DNA of 6,268 nucleotides from Candidatus Gastranaerophilales bacterium (lineage in GTDB: Bacteria; Cyanobacteriota; Vampirovibrionia; Gastranaerophilales; Gastranaerophilaceae). This document shows positions 1-6,020 of this stretch, piece by piece (position 1 is the first letter of the stretch; each line of letters starts with the position of its first letter). The DNA is taken from the NCBI GenBank assembly GCA_947625445.1, contig CANQOM010000098.1, forward strand, positions 1-6,268, read 5' to 3'. The position numbers and the translations under genes were made by a program. The notes under the pieces are model-generated. The model searched no databases and had not been told where the DNA came from. It worked only from the letters and a program-made list of their open reading frames with translations.

Positions 1-473
1 CTTAAGTCAATATTGTTAATTAGAATATTTATTAACTCGGATACTCTAAGACCTGCGGCATATAAAAGTTCAAATATAGCTCTATCTATTATAGACATTT
101 TAGAATTTAAAAGTTCTGTTATTTCGTTCAAAGATAATACTTTTGGTAATTTTTTCGGAAGTTTTGGTTGCTCTATTGCTAAAGATGGATTATTTTTTAA
201 ATAATCATTAATACAGAGCCAATTAAAAAATCCTTTTATTGATGCAATTTCCCTCGTGATTGATACGGGAGAATATTTTTTATCATATAAATTTTTTATA
301 TACAAGTTTAAATGAAGTCTTTGTATTTGTGTTATATCTTCAATACCTTGTATTTCCAAAAGAAAATTACTGAGCGAATATAAGTCAGACCTATAAGCAG
401 AAATAGTATTATCACTAAGTCCACGTTCAATTTCAAGATAATCGGTATATAGGGAAATATAATGTATTAGCAT
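1..473 (-). CDS. xerD: XerC/XerD-type site-specific tyrosine recombinase, N-terminal half (cut by the left window edge)
   Basis: Reading the minus strand from the ATG at 473 gives 157 uninterrupted codons that run off the window, so the 3' end is missing. Residues 1-90 match the SAM-like, DNA-binding N-terminal domain of Xer recombinases (RGLSDNTISAYRSDL at 17-31). A PKLPKKLPKVLS linker (103-114) follows, and then the start of the catalytic domain with YAAGLRVSEL (138-147). R143 is the first catalytic arginine of the tyrosine recombinase family; the later Lys, His-x-x-Arg and Tyr residues lie outside the window. Such enzymes resolve chromosome dimers at dif together with a partner, or integrate mobile DNA. 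The linker looks closer to E. coli XerD than XerC, but paralogues are not excluded, so the symbol is tentative. There is no clear Shine-Dalgarno site, only an A-rich stretch, and the start lies 22 bases after the stop of the 621-residue gene. Translation may therefore depend on that upstream gene. Confidence 0.93.
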   Translation of the reverse strand, partial: MLIHYISLYTDYLEIERGLSDNTISAYRSDLYSLSNFLLEIQGIEDITQIQRLHLNLYIKNLYDKKYSPVSITREIASIKGFFNWLCINDYLKNNPSLAIEQPKLPKKLPKVLSLNEITELLNSKMSIIDRAIFELLYAAGLRVSELINILINNIDL

Positions 474-495
474 ACATTAATTTTAGCATTTTTTT

Positions 496-2361
496 TTAAT
501 TATTAAAGAAGTTTTTTGATTCTTTTATAATTCCGTCTGTTTCAGAAAGAATTTGATCGGCTAATTTATCTAATTCTTTTGAGTTATCTTCAACTTTTAC
601 GGGTTCTATTGAAGGAATGTAAGACCCTTGTTCTTCTTTTCCTTTTTTATTAAATAAATTTAATGCTGGAATATTTTCATCTTTTTTTTCATCTTGATTA
701 TTAACATTTATATCAGGTATATAGCCTTCCTGATTATTTGTATTATTTGATGCTTCTTGAGGTTTAGTTTCTAAAGAGGCAGAAGGTTTATTTGATAATA
801 TATTTATCAAATTAGTATCTTTATTATTAGAAGTATTTTGATTTATATTTTCTTGGTTTGAATTTACGGGTTCTTTTGTTGTATCTTTTGAATTATTTGT
901 ATTATTTTCTTTTTCTTGTTTAGCTAAATATGTTTTAGGTTCTCCAAAAATTTTATGGAATAATTTAGTGCAAGGTTTTTGAAGTAATGGAGATATTACC
1001 ATTAAAACAAGCATAAATCTTCCGAAACCGCCGGCAAATCCTTTTAATGTAGGGTGTGGCAATTTCTTTGTACCTAATTTAGGAAGTGTAATATATTTGT
1101 TCTTTTTTATTGTATCAAGCCCTGTAGCAAGAATCTTTCCTGCAAATTTTAAAGGTCTTTCCCAGAATTTTAATTTTGCTCCTTCTTTTTTGAGCGTTTT
1201 AGCTAATCCTTTAACTTCTTTTAAACTCTTTCCTGCCAATTGTGCTACTTTATCTTTGTCAACACCTTTTATTAAAAGATTTTTCTGAATATTAGCTATT
1301 TTAACTGCTTCTTTTGAAAGATTGGAATTATTTGAAGTATTAATTAAAGTCTTTAAAGCTTCTCTGCCTTCAACGCTCATACCTCTATATTTGTTTCCGG
1401 CTACTTTATATAATAAATTTGTACTCGGTGTAAGTAAAATTAACCCTAAATATTGTTCTGAAAGAACATGCATAAAGGTACTTAATTTTTCACCTTTAGG
1501 TGCTTTTTTTGCTTCTTTGTATGAATTAATAAGACCTGTGGCTACGAATATCATACTCAATATATCGCCGCCGCCATAGGTAAGTATATCTTTTGTTTTT
1601 AATAATCCTTTTGCACTTGATTTCCCTAATGGTGTTTTTCCTATTAAAGATTCTGACGCTTTTAATTTTTGACTTAAATTTTGCAGATTTATAGTTTTCT
1701 TGAATAAACCCGTAGTATTAATTTTATTAAACCCTTTTTTTGTAATTTCTTCAGTTGTTTTAATAAGTTCTTCTGAAGTTAGTTTAGAGGCTTTTGAAGG
1801 GTCTATTACAGAGGCTAAAACTTTTTTTGTTGCATCTGAAAGACCGTTTGAATTGTTTTTCAATATTTGTTCAAATTCAGGATTTTTGCTTAAATCATTT
1901 AATCCGGAAATTAAATTACTTTTAAATTTTTCAGAAAATGCGGAATTTTTAGCAACCATGCTTTTAGGAATAGCTTCATAATTACTTGTAAAATATTTTG
2001 TAAATCTATTTTTATTTATAAACTTTGATATTTCTTGCTTTTTTGTCTCAGGGAATATTTTTTCAAGTTTTAAAGCATCAGATATTTTATCTCCTAATTT
2101 TGCTGCTTTATCTAATAACCCTTTACCGTTACTTAATGTCATAAGTTTATCAACCAGGTTGTTGAGAAATACTAAAGGGACAAGAACTGCTATGGTTTCA
2201 TTGGGTTTTGAGTCTCCCATAAACATTTTTGCAAATGAATTATTTTCAACATTTTCTGTAACTATTTGCTTTGATTTATCAAAATTCTGTTGGATATTTT
2301 CTTTTTTAATACCAGAATTTGCTACCGGATATGAATTTGTTGAATTTATAATATTAGACAT
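496..2361 (-). CDS. Uncharacterised 621-residue protein with hydrophobic segments and an Asn/Lys/Glu-rich tail
   Basis: I cannot assign a function. The start is well supported: AAGGA sits four bases before the ATG at 2361. There is no N-terminal signal peptide. Hydrophobic stretches occur at about residues 57-70, 265-280, 302-318 and 444-461. They are short and glycine-containing, so the protein could be a membrane protein or could associate with membranes peripherally. Between them are Lys-rich amphipathic helices. Residues 480-590 form a polar, probably disordered tail rich in Asn, Lys, Glu, Thr and Ser. It carries two similar short motifs, GYIPDI (546-551) and SYIPSI (580-585), with NIPALN (563-568) between them. 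A final charged helix (592-617) ends the protein. The core around 302-330 (a hydrophobic stretch, then GNKYRGM) reminds me of a paralogous family in Gastranaerophilales, which is an impression from memory. The gene probably shares a transcript with the recombinase gene 22 bases downstream. Confidence 0.88.
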   Translation of the reverse strand: MSNIINSTNSYPVANSGIKKENIQQNFDKSKQIVTENVENNSFAKMFMGDSKPNETIAVLVPLVFLNNLVDKLMTLSNGKGLLDKAAKLGDKISDALKLEKIFPETKKQEISKFINKNRFTKYFTSNYEAIPKSMVAKNSAFSEKFKSNLISGLNDLSKNPEFEQILKNNSNGLSDATKKVLASVIDPSKASKLTSEELIKTTEEITKKGFNKINTTGLFKKTINLQNLSQKLKASESLIGKTPLGKSSAKGLLKTKDILTYGGGDILSMIFVATGLINSYKEAKKAPKGEKLSTFMHVLSEQYLGLILLTPSTNLLYKVAGNKYRGMSVEGREALKTLINTSNNSNLSKEAVKIANIQKNLLIKGVDKDKVAQLAGKSLKEVKGLAKTLKKEGAKLKFWERPLKFAGKILATGLDTIKKNKYITLPKLGTKKLPHPTLKGFAGGFGRFMLVLMVISPLLQKPCTKLFHKIFGEPKTYLAKQEKENNTNNSKDTTKEPVNSNQENINQNTSNNKDTNLINILSNKPSASLETKPQEASNNTNNQEGYIPDINVNNQDEKKDENIPALNLFNKKGKEEQGSYIPSIEPVKVEDNSKELDKLADQILSETDGIIKESKNFFNN

Positions 2362-2373
2362 TATTTCCTTACC
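2362..2373 (-). promoter_or_regulatory. Ribosome binding site of the 621-residue protein gene
   Basis: On the minus strand the bases before the ATG read GGTAAGGAAATA. The AAGGA core (2366-2370) lies four bases from the start codon. This fixes the start at 2361 and contrasts with the recombinase gene downstream, which has no such site. Confidence 0.75.
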
Positions 2374-2454
2374 CCTTATATTATTATTAAAACAAATAAA
2401 ATATTTAATTGCTTAATTTTCGGGCAAATAAGAGATAAAGTAACAATTTTTAAT

Positions 2455-2483
2455 AAAAAAACGGGATAAATGAATCCCGTTTT
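2455..2483 (-). terminator. Intrinsic terminator after the 244-residue protein gene
   Basis: The inverted repeat ACGGGAT (2461-2467) / ATCCCGT (2474-2480) has a six-base loop and extends by three A-T pairs on each side. On the minus strand it is followed by six T (2460 to 2455), the layout of a rho-independent terminator about 20 bases beyond the stop at 2504. On the plus strand only three T follow, then A, so it would be weaker in that direction. It separates the 244-residue gene from the transcript of the 621-residue protein. Confidence 0.85.
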
Positions 2484-2503
2484 ATTCTCTGTTATAGTGA
2501 AAT

Positions 2504-3238
2504 TTATGCGTTTGTAAATAAACTAAATGTTCTGTCAATATTACTTTCTATAGTATTTTTAACTTCTTCATATTCTTTCATTGCAACTTCATGTTGTGTT
2601 TCCAGTGATTTTAAATCCATATCATTTTGATTTTCTTCTCTGGATATACTGTTTATAATGTTATCATATTCTGTTTGAGCTCTTGCATCATCAGAAGTAT
2701 CGAGTACCATTGCATATTCTGTAGAGGCATCAAGATTTGCCTTAGAGATACCTTCTTTATCGTTGACTGTATCAAATAAGAAGAATAATCCGTTTTGAAT
2801 CCCTTGTTGAATAATATCTTGATTATCTAAATAACCTTTTGCGTTAACAATATTGTATTCTTTTTCATTTACAATTGCTTTTCCGCTTTCTTCATCAATT
2901 GATAAAAGTGTATTACCATCTTTATCTTTAGGGATAATCCAATTTCCGTCTGCATCTTTATTAAGATAGATTTCATTTTTAGCATTTGTAACAAGAATCC
3001 CTTGACTAATCAAACTTGAATAAGAAAGATCTTCTTGTTTTCTTTCAGAGTCTTCAGATTCTTTATATACTCTTTGAAGTTTGTAATTATTGAGAGCATC
3101 CATGCGAACTTGATCAGCTTCTGTAGTTCTTCTGTTTAAATCCATATTACTTTGAGAAATCATAACTTCTTGCAACTCGATATCACTTATTCGAGATGTA
3201 ATCATTAATAATCTTCCTTGTAATGATGATAAGCCCAT
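2504..3238 (-). CDS. Uncharacterised 244-residue helical protein with a central acidic DxDGN segment
   Basis: No function can be assigned. The start is supported by GGAG six bases before the ATG at 3238. The protein has three parts: a helical N-terminal part (about 1-78, charged, starting MGLSSLQGRLL), a central part with beta-like character (80-135), and a helical, heptad-like C-terminal part (about 185-235) that ends SNIDRTFSLF. Inside the central part, DADGN (95-99) and DKDGN (105-109) are spaced ten residues apart and resemble acidic calcium-binding loops. There is no cysteine, signal peptide or membrane segment. Two terminal helices flanking a central domain is an arrangement also seen in filament or hook-like proteins, but no diagnostic motif supports that. 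The N-terminus recalls a recurring Gastranaerophilales protein type, from memory only. The gene lies 95 bases after the glycosyltransferase gene, with no clear terminator between them, and ends at a strong terminator. Confidence 0.88.
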   Translation of the reverse strand: MGLSSLQGRLLMITSRISDIELQEVMISQSNMDLNRRTTEADQVRMDALNNYKLQRVYKESEDSERKQEDLSYSSLISQGILVTNAKNEIYLNKDADGNWIIPKDKDGNTLLSIDEESGKAIVNEKEYNIVNAKGYLDNQDIIQQGIQNGLFFLFDTVNDKEGISKANLDASTEYAMVLDTSDDARAQTEYDNIINSISREENQNDMDLKSLETQHEVAMKEYEEVKNTIESNIDRTFSLFTNA

Positions 3239-3249
3239 GAAAGTCTCCG
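3239..3249 (-). promoter_or_regulatory. Ribosome binding site of the 244-residue protein gene
   Basis: The minus strand reads CGGAGACTTTC before the ATG. GGAG (3245-3248) is six bases from the start codon, a standard Shine-Dalgarno spacing that supports the start at 3238. The TATATATAAA stretch a little further upstream (3264-3273) could be part of a promoter, but I see no convincing -35 element. Confidence 0.75.
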
Positions 3250-3333
3250 TTAATATATTTACTTTATATATATCGGAATTTTTTTAAAAAACTTAAATTT
3301 TTAGATAAATATAGTTAATATTTCTTAACAAAA

Positions 3334-4896
3334 TTACTTGTTTTTTATGTAGTTAGAAATATTAATAACTTTGTTGACTTCTTCCGGGATGAAATATTCA
3401 CACGTATTCCATAAAAGTGTTTCAGGTAAATTCATACCGTTGTATTCTTGTTCAAGTGCTTGTTTATTACAATAACCTTTAACCATATTATTAGTTCCGT
3501 CAATTTTAGGAGAGAAATAAGCACACGATTGACAAATTTTCATTCTAAATCCGTGCATTTCAAGCAAATTTGTAATATCTTTTACCGCATCACACATTCT
3601 TACATAACTTTGCGTGGTTTCTTGTTTTTTATTTTTGTAACGGAATATAGCTTTTTTGAATCCGTCTTCAGATATTAAATCCATATAACAGGTAAATACA
3701 CTTCGTCCGTTTGTTACACTTACAGGGACTGTTGTTTTTTCTATTATAGGTTTTTTCTTTTTTGCGGTTATTTTTATTAATTTATTAATCGGCTTGGTTT
3801 TTGAAATAACATCCCATAAGGTATAAAACGGGCAAGAAACAAGATATAATAATTGTTTCGTGTAAAGATTTGTCTTGTATATTGAAATAGCAAAAGTTAC
3901 TGTTAAAAATACTGCTAAAAATATAGACCAAGGAAAATCCAAGAAGAATATATAGTTACAAGAATATGCATAAACTATTGTTAATATTGCAATTAATATA
4001 ATCGGATTTGGTTTAAATAACGAAAATAAAAATTCCATAAAACTTAAGTTTGTAAAAAGTTTTAAATTAAAACAATGTTTAAAAAGAGACATTTTAAAGC
4101 TGAAATCAGGTCTTTTAATTTCATAATCCATAGAAGAAACGTAAGTTTTAACTTCCGGTACAAAAATCGGAGGATAATTTAAACTTGTTAAAAGAAAAGA
4201 GTATTTAAGCTCCGAATTTGCATCTTTAAAATCAATACATTTAACTTTTTCAAGCACTTCATGTCTAATAACTGTAATATCAGAATCTATGGGCACTGCA
4301 AGATTTAATTTTGCCCTGCCAAGCTTCATAATATTCATATTATAATCATTAACAAGAGAGAATACTTTTTCTTTATATTGAGCATCTTCAAGAAATATTT
4401 CTGTAGAACCTACAACAACAGGATGGTTTTGTATCGCTTTATTTACGCAAGAAAGAAAGTTTGTTTTTACCATTCGATTAGCATTTAAAAATACATAAGC
4501 ATCAACTTTTTTAAAAGATAAAAGATTTTCTAATAACCACGATACTGCTTTATCTTTTCCAAAAGGAACTTCATCTGTAAGACGCCAAAGTTTTGCACCG
4601 CCAACAAATTCCAATTTATTGGATGAATCATCAGTACAATTATCTAAAATTATGTGAACTTGATAATTTCCTTTCGGGTAATCTTGTTTATTTAATTGTT
4701 CCAGTAAATTAACTGCGGTATTTTCATTATTATGAGAATAAATTATGACAATAATATTTTTGTTTTCGGAATTATAATTACTTTTTTCCCTATTTTTCTT
4801 CATGCTCATAGCTACTATAAGCGCAAAATATATCGCAAAAATAGAAGAATACAAGAATAAAATGGTTATTATACATAATAATAATTTATTAAACAT
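3334..4896 (-). CDS. Membrane-anchored GT2-type glycosyltransferase with altered motifs and a C-terminal four-cysteine domain
   Basis: Residues 4-30 form an N-terminal membrane helix. Residues 47-250 have the GT-A fold pattern of family 2 glycosyltransferases: a first beta strand (NIIVIIYSHNN, 47-57), the nucleotide-binding LDNCTDDSSN (84-93), a substrate loop at PFGKDKAVSW (111-120), and YPPIFVPEV (241-249). Two further membrane stretches lie at about 296-319 and 322-341, possibly followed by a third. Such enzymes usually move sugars from nucleotide donors to lipid or polysaccharide acceptors at the inner membrane. The usual metal-binding DAD is replaced by NAN (138-140), and the usual Glu-Asp acceptor-site pair aligns with Ser-Glu (228-229), so activity is uncertain. 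The C-terminal 125 residues are not standard for GT2: C455, C458, C476 and C499 form a CxxC-x17-C-x22-C pattern likely to bind zinc or iron-sulfur. AGAGGTG four bases before the ATG supports the start. Confidence 0.9.
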   Translation of the reverse strand: MFNKLLLCIITILFLYSSIFAIYFALIVAMSMKKNREKSNYNSENKNIIVIIYSHNNENTAVNLLEQLNKQDYPKGNYQVHIILDNCTDDSSNKLEFVGGAKLWRLTDEVPFGKDKAVSWLLENLLSFKKVDAYVFLNANRMVKTNFLSCVNKAIQNHPVVVGSTEIFLEDAQYKEKVFSLVNDYNMNIMKLGRAKLNLAVPIDSDITVIRHEVLEKVKCIDFKDANSELKYSFLLTSLNYPPIFVPEVKTYVSSMDYEIKRPDFSFKMSLFKHCFNLKLFTNLSFMEFLFSLFKPNPIILIAILTIVYAYSCNYIFFLDFPWSIFLAVFLTVTFAISIYKTNLYTKQLLYLVSCPFYTLWDVISKTKPINKLIKITAKKKKPIIEKTTVPVSVTNGRSVFTCYMDLISEDGFKKAIFRYKNKKQETTQSYVRMCDAVKDITNLLEMHGFRMKICQSCAYFSPKIDGTNNMVKGYCNKQALEQEYNGMNLPETLLWNTCEYFIPEEVNKVINISNYIKNK

Positions 4897-4907
4897 GTTT
4901 CACCTCT
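4897..4907 (-). promoter_or_regulatory. Strong ribosome binding site of the glycosyltransferase gene
   Basis: The minus strand reads AGAGGTGAAAC directly before the ATG at 4896. AGAGGTG closely complements the 3' end of 16S rRNA at four bases' distance. It is the best Shine-Dalgarno site in the window and fixes the start. Confidence 0.8.
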
Positions 4908-5030
4908 CATCATGATTGTATGAAAAAGTAAGTAATTTTTCCAGTGTAAAGAAGTTAATATAAAATCAATATATTGTAAATTTTTATTAAAATAATAATA
5001 AAAAATATAAACTTTTTAACATTTATGAAT

Positions 5031-5104
5031 TATTATATTTGTAACAAATCCCCAAATCTCCTCCCAAGATTATTAAGTATTAGCTGCAGTGCAGCTTTTT
5101 TTTT
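5031..5104 (+). ncRNA. Possible small RNA with C-rich single-stranded segments, ending at an intrinsic terminator
   Basis: This is inferred from an intrinsic terminator (5082-5104) that has no plus-strand gene before it. A -10-like TATTATATT (5031-5039) would start a transcript near 5045 and give an RNA of about 60 bases. Its 5' part contains the C-rich stretches TCCCC (5049-5053) and TCTCCTCCC (5057-5065). These look like Shine-Dalgarno-pairing seeds of trans-acting small RNAs such as staphylococcal RsaE. I see no open reading frame with a start and ribosome site here. There is no good -35 element. The same bases read on the other strand contain TATAAT (5037 to 5032), so the AT-rich box may instead serve the glycosyltransferase gene. 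The existence of the RNA is unproven. Confidence 0.3.
5082..5104 (+). terminator. Orphan plus-strand intrinsic terminator
   Basis: AGCTGC (5082-5087) and GCAGCT (5091-5096) form a six-base-pair stem around AGT, followed by T through 5104. On the minus strand no T-run follows the stem, so the direction is plus. All protein genes to the left are on the minus strand. It therefore ends either a small RNA or antisense transcription from the left, and it insulates the tRNA promoter just downstream. Confidence 0.75.
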
Positions 5105-5119
5105 GCTTGATTTATATAC

Positions 5120-5150
5120 TTGATAATAAAAAATTATGTTGTATTATAAT
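5120..5150 (+). promoter_or_regulatory. Promoter of the tRNA-Arg gene
   Basis: TTGATA (5120-5125) resembles the -35 consensus, and TATAAT (5145-5150) is a perfect -10 element. The spacing is 19 bases, longer than the ideal 17. The predicted start near 5157 leaves a leader of about ten bases before the tRNA, which is normal for a tRNA gene. Confidence 0.65.
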
Positions 5151-5166
5151 TGGTAGGTATTTTTAT

Positions 5167-5240
<74 letters not shown>

Positions 5241-5270
5241 AAAAAAACTTCCTTTATAGGAAGTTTTTTT
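5241..5270 (+). terminator. Bidirectional terminator shared by tRNA-Arg and the converging flavoprotein gene
   Basis: ACTTCC (5247-5252) and GGAAGT (5259-5264) enclose the loop TTTATA. Seven A precede the stem arms and seven T follow them, so a U-run follows the hairpin on both strands. On the plus strand it ends the tRNA directly after the discriminator base. On the minus strand it lies 20 bases beyond the stop of the flavoprotein gene. Confidence 0.85.
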
Positions 5271-5289
5271 ATATACACAGAAATTTATT

Positions 5290-5943
5290 TTATCCTTCAA
5301 TACTTTTAATCATATATTTTCCTGCTTCATATGCTTTTTGAAGGTCTTTTGGAAATTGTTCTTCTTTATGTTTTAATTTCTCATTTTTGTCAAAAACTTC
5401 AACAACGTATTTGTCGTAATCGTTAAATTGATAAGTATCATAGGCAAAAATTCTAACGGGTTTTTCAAATACCGTTGTTATCATAAACTCGGTTTTATCA
5501 AACATATCAGGGTACATTTGATTTGAAAGAGTTTCTGATACATTCATAGTATAAATCATAGCGGTTTTAAGTCTTTTTGGAGCAATAGATGGATACCCTT
5601 CTTTATATTCAGAGAAAGGGAATGTTAATCTTTCTATAAAACACCTTGTAACCCCTGTTACATCGGAACAATATATAGGGCTTGCAACAACAATACCATC
5701 TATAGCGGATATTTTATCCAATATAGGAGTTAATCCATCTGGGTATGCGCATCTGCCAAAGCTTTTGCCTCCTTTTAATTTGCAGGCAAAACAACTTCTG
5801 CAGCCTTTAAAATCGATATCATAAAGGTTTATAATTTCAGCTTCACCGCCTGCATCTTTAACACCTTGTGCAAAACTTTCGCACATTTTAGCAGTATTTT
5901 GATTTTTTCTCGGTGAACCGTTTAATATAATAATATTTTTCAT
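5290..5943 (-). CDS. NADPH-dependent FMN reductase / iron-sulfur flavoprotein family protein
   Basis: This is a flavodoxin-fold oxidoreductase of 217 residues, a usual length for the family. Numbering from the ATG at 5943, NGSPRKNQNT (8-17) is the FMN phosphate loop and ASPIYCSDVTG (87-97) is the second flavin-contacting loop. Between them lie C48, C51, C54 and C65, a CxxCxxC-x10-C cluster. Iron-sulfur flavoproteins carry a similar compact cluster with a shorter last gap, so a 4Fe-4S centre is likely but not certain. The enzyme is cytoplasmic and would pass electrons from reduced carriers or NAD(P)H to quinones, oxygen or similar acceptors. The frame can extend to a TTG at 5952. I prefer the ATG because family members usually start MKxxIILNGSPR and neither start has a well-placed Shine-Dalgarno site. 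A sigma-70-like promoter lies upstream, and the gene converges on the tRNA terminator. Confidence 0.93.
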   Translation of the reverse strand: MKNIIILNGSPRKNQNTAKMCESFAQGVKDAGGEAEIINLYDIDFKGCRSCFACKLKGGKSFGRCAYPDGLTPILDKISAIDGIVVASPIYCSDVTGVTRCFIERLTFPFSEYKEGYPSIAPKRLKTAMIYTMNVSETLSNQMYPDMFDKTEFMITTVFEKPVRIFAYDTYQFNDYDKYVVEVFDKNEKLKHKEEQFPKDLQKAYEAGKYMIKSIEG

Positions 5944-5975
5944 TTTATTCAATTCTTTTTGTTATACCTTTCTTT

Positions 5976-6004
5976 ATGCTAAATTAAAAAAATAGTGTTT
6001 TCAA
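5976..6004 (-). promoter_or_regulatory. Probable sigma-70-type promoter of the flavoprotein gene
   Basis: On the minus strand, TTGAAA (6004 to 5999) is one base from the -35 consensus. TAGCAT (5981 to 5976) matches four of six -10 bases. The spacing is exactly 17 bases. Transcription would start near 5969, about 25 bases before the preferred ATG at 5943. It overlaps the region that must also drive the divergent gene. Confidence 0.55.
5977..5985 (+). promoter_or_regulatory. Possible extended -10 element for the TIGR04076-type gene
   Basis: TGCTAAATT (5977-5985) fits an extended -10 pattern (TG, one base, then TAAATT). TTGTTA (5959-5964) could serve as a -35 element at a short 15-base spacing. 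It overlaps the -10 of the divergent flavoprotein promoter, so the two would compete for polymerase. The call is weak. Confidence 0.3.
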
Positions 6005-6020
6005 GTTACGGAGTAAGTTT

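Noticed and set aside
13..204. Plus-strand 63-codon open frame at the left edge
   Set aside because: It lies wholly antisense to the recombinase gene, whose protein motifs are clear.
1097..1981. Several plus-strand open frames of 63-93 codons opposite the 621-residue gene
   Set aside because: They are antisense shadows of a well-supported minus-strand gene, lack ribosome sites and give compositionally odd proteins.
3314..3329. GTTAA/TTAAC inverted repeat as a terminator after the glycosyltransferase gene
   Set aside because: The stem is only five weak pairs and no T-run follows on the minus strand, so I do not call a terminator.
5032..5037. TATAAT on the minus strand as the glycosyltransferase promoter
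   Set aside because: The -10 match is perfect, but no acceptable -35 lies at 16-18 bases and such hexamers are frequent by chance in this AT-rich DNA. It would also give a leader of roughly 130 bases.
5041..5066. Minus-strand GGGAGGAG as a ribosome site for a small peptide
   Set aside because: The only starts nearby are TTG codons at poor spacing, giving frames of ten codons or fewer.
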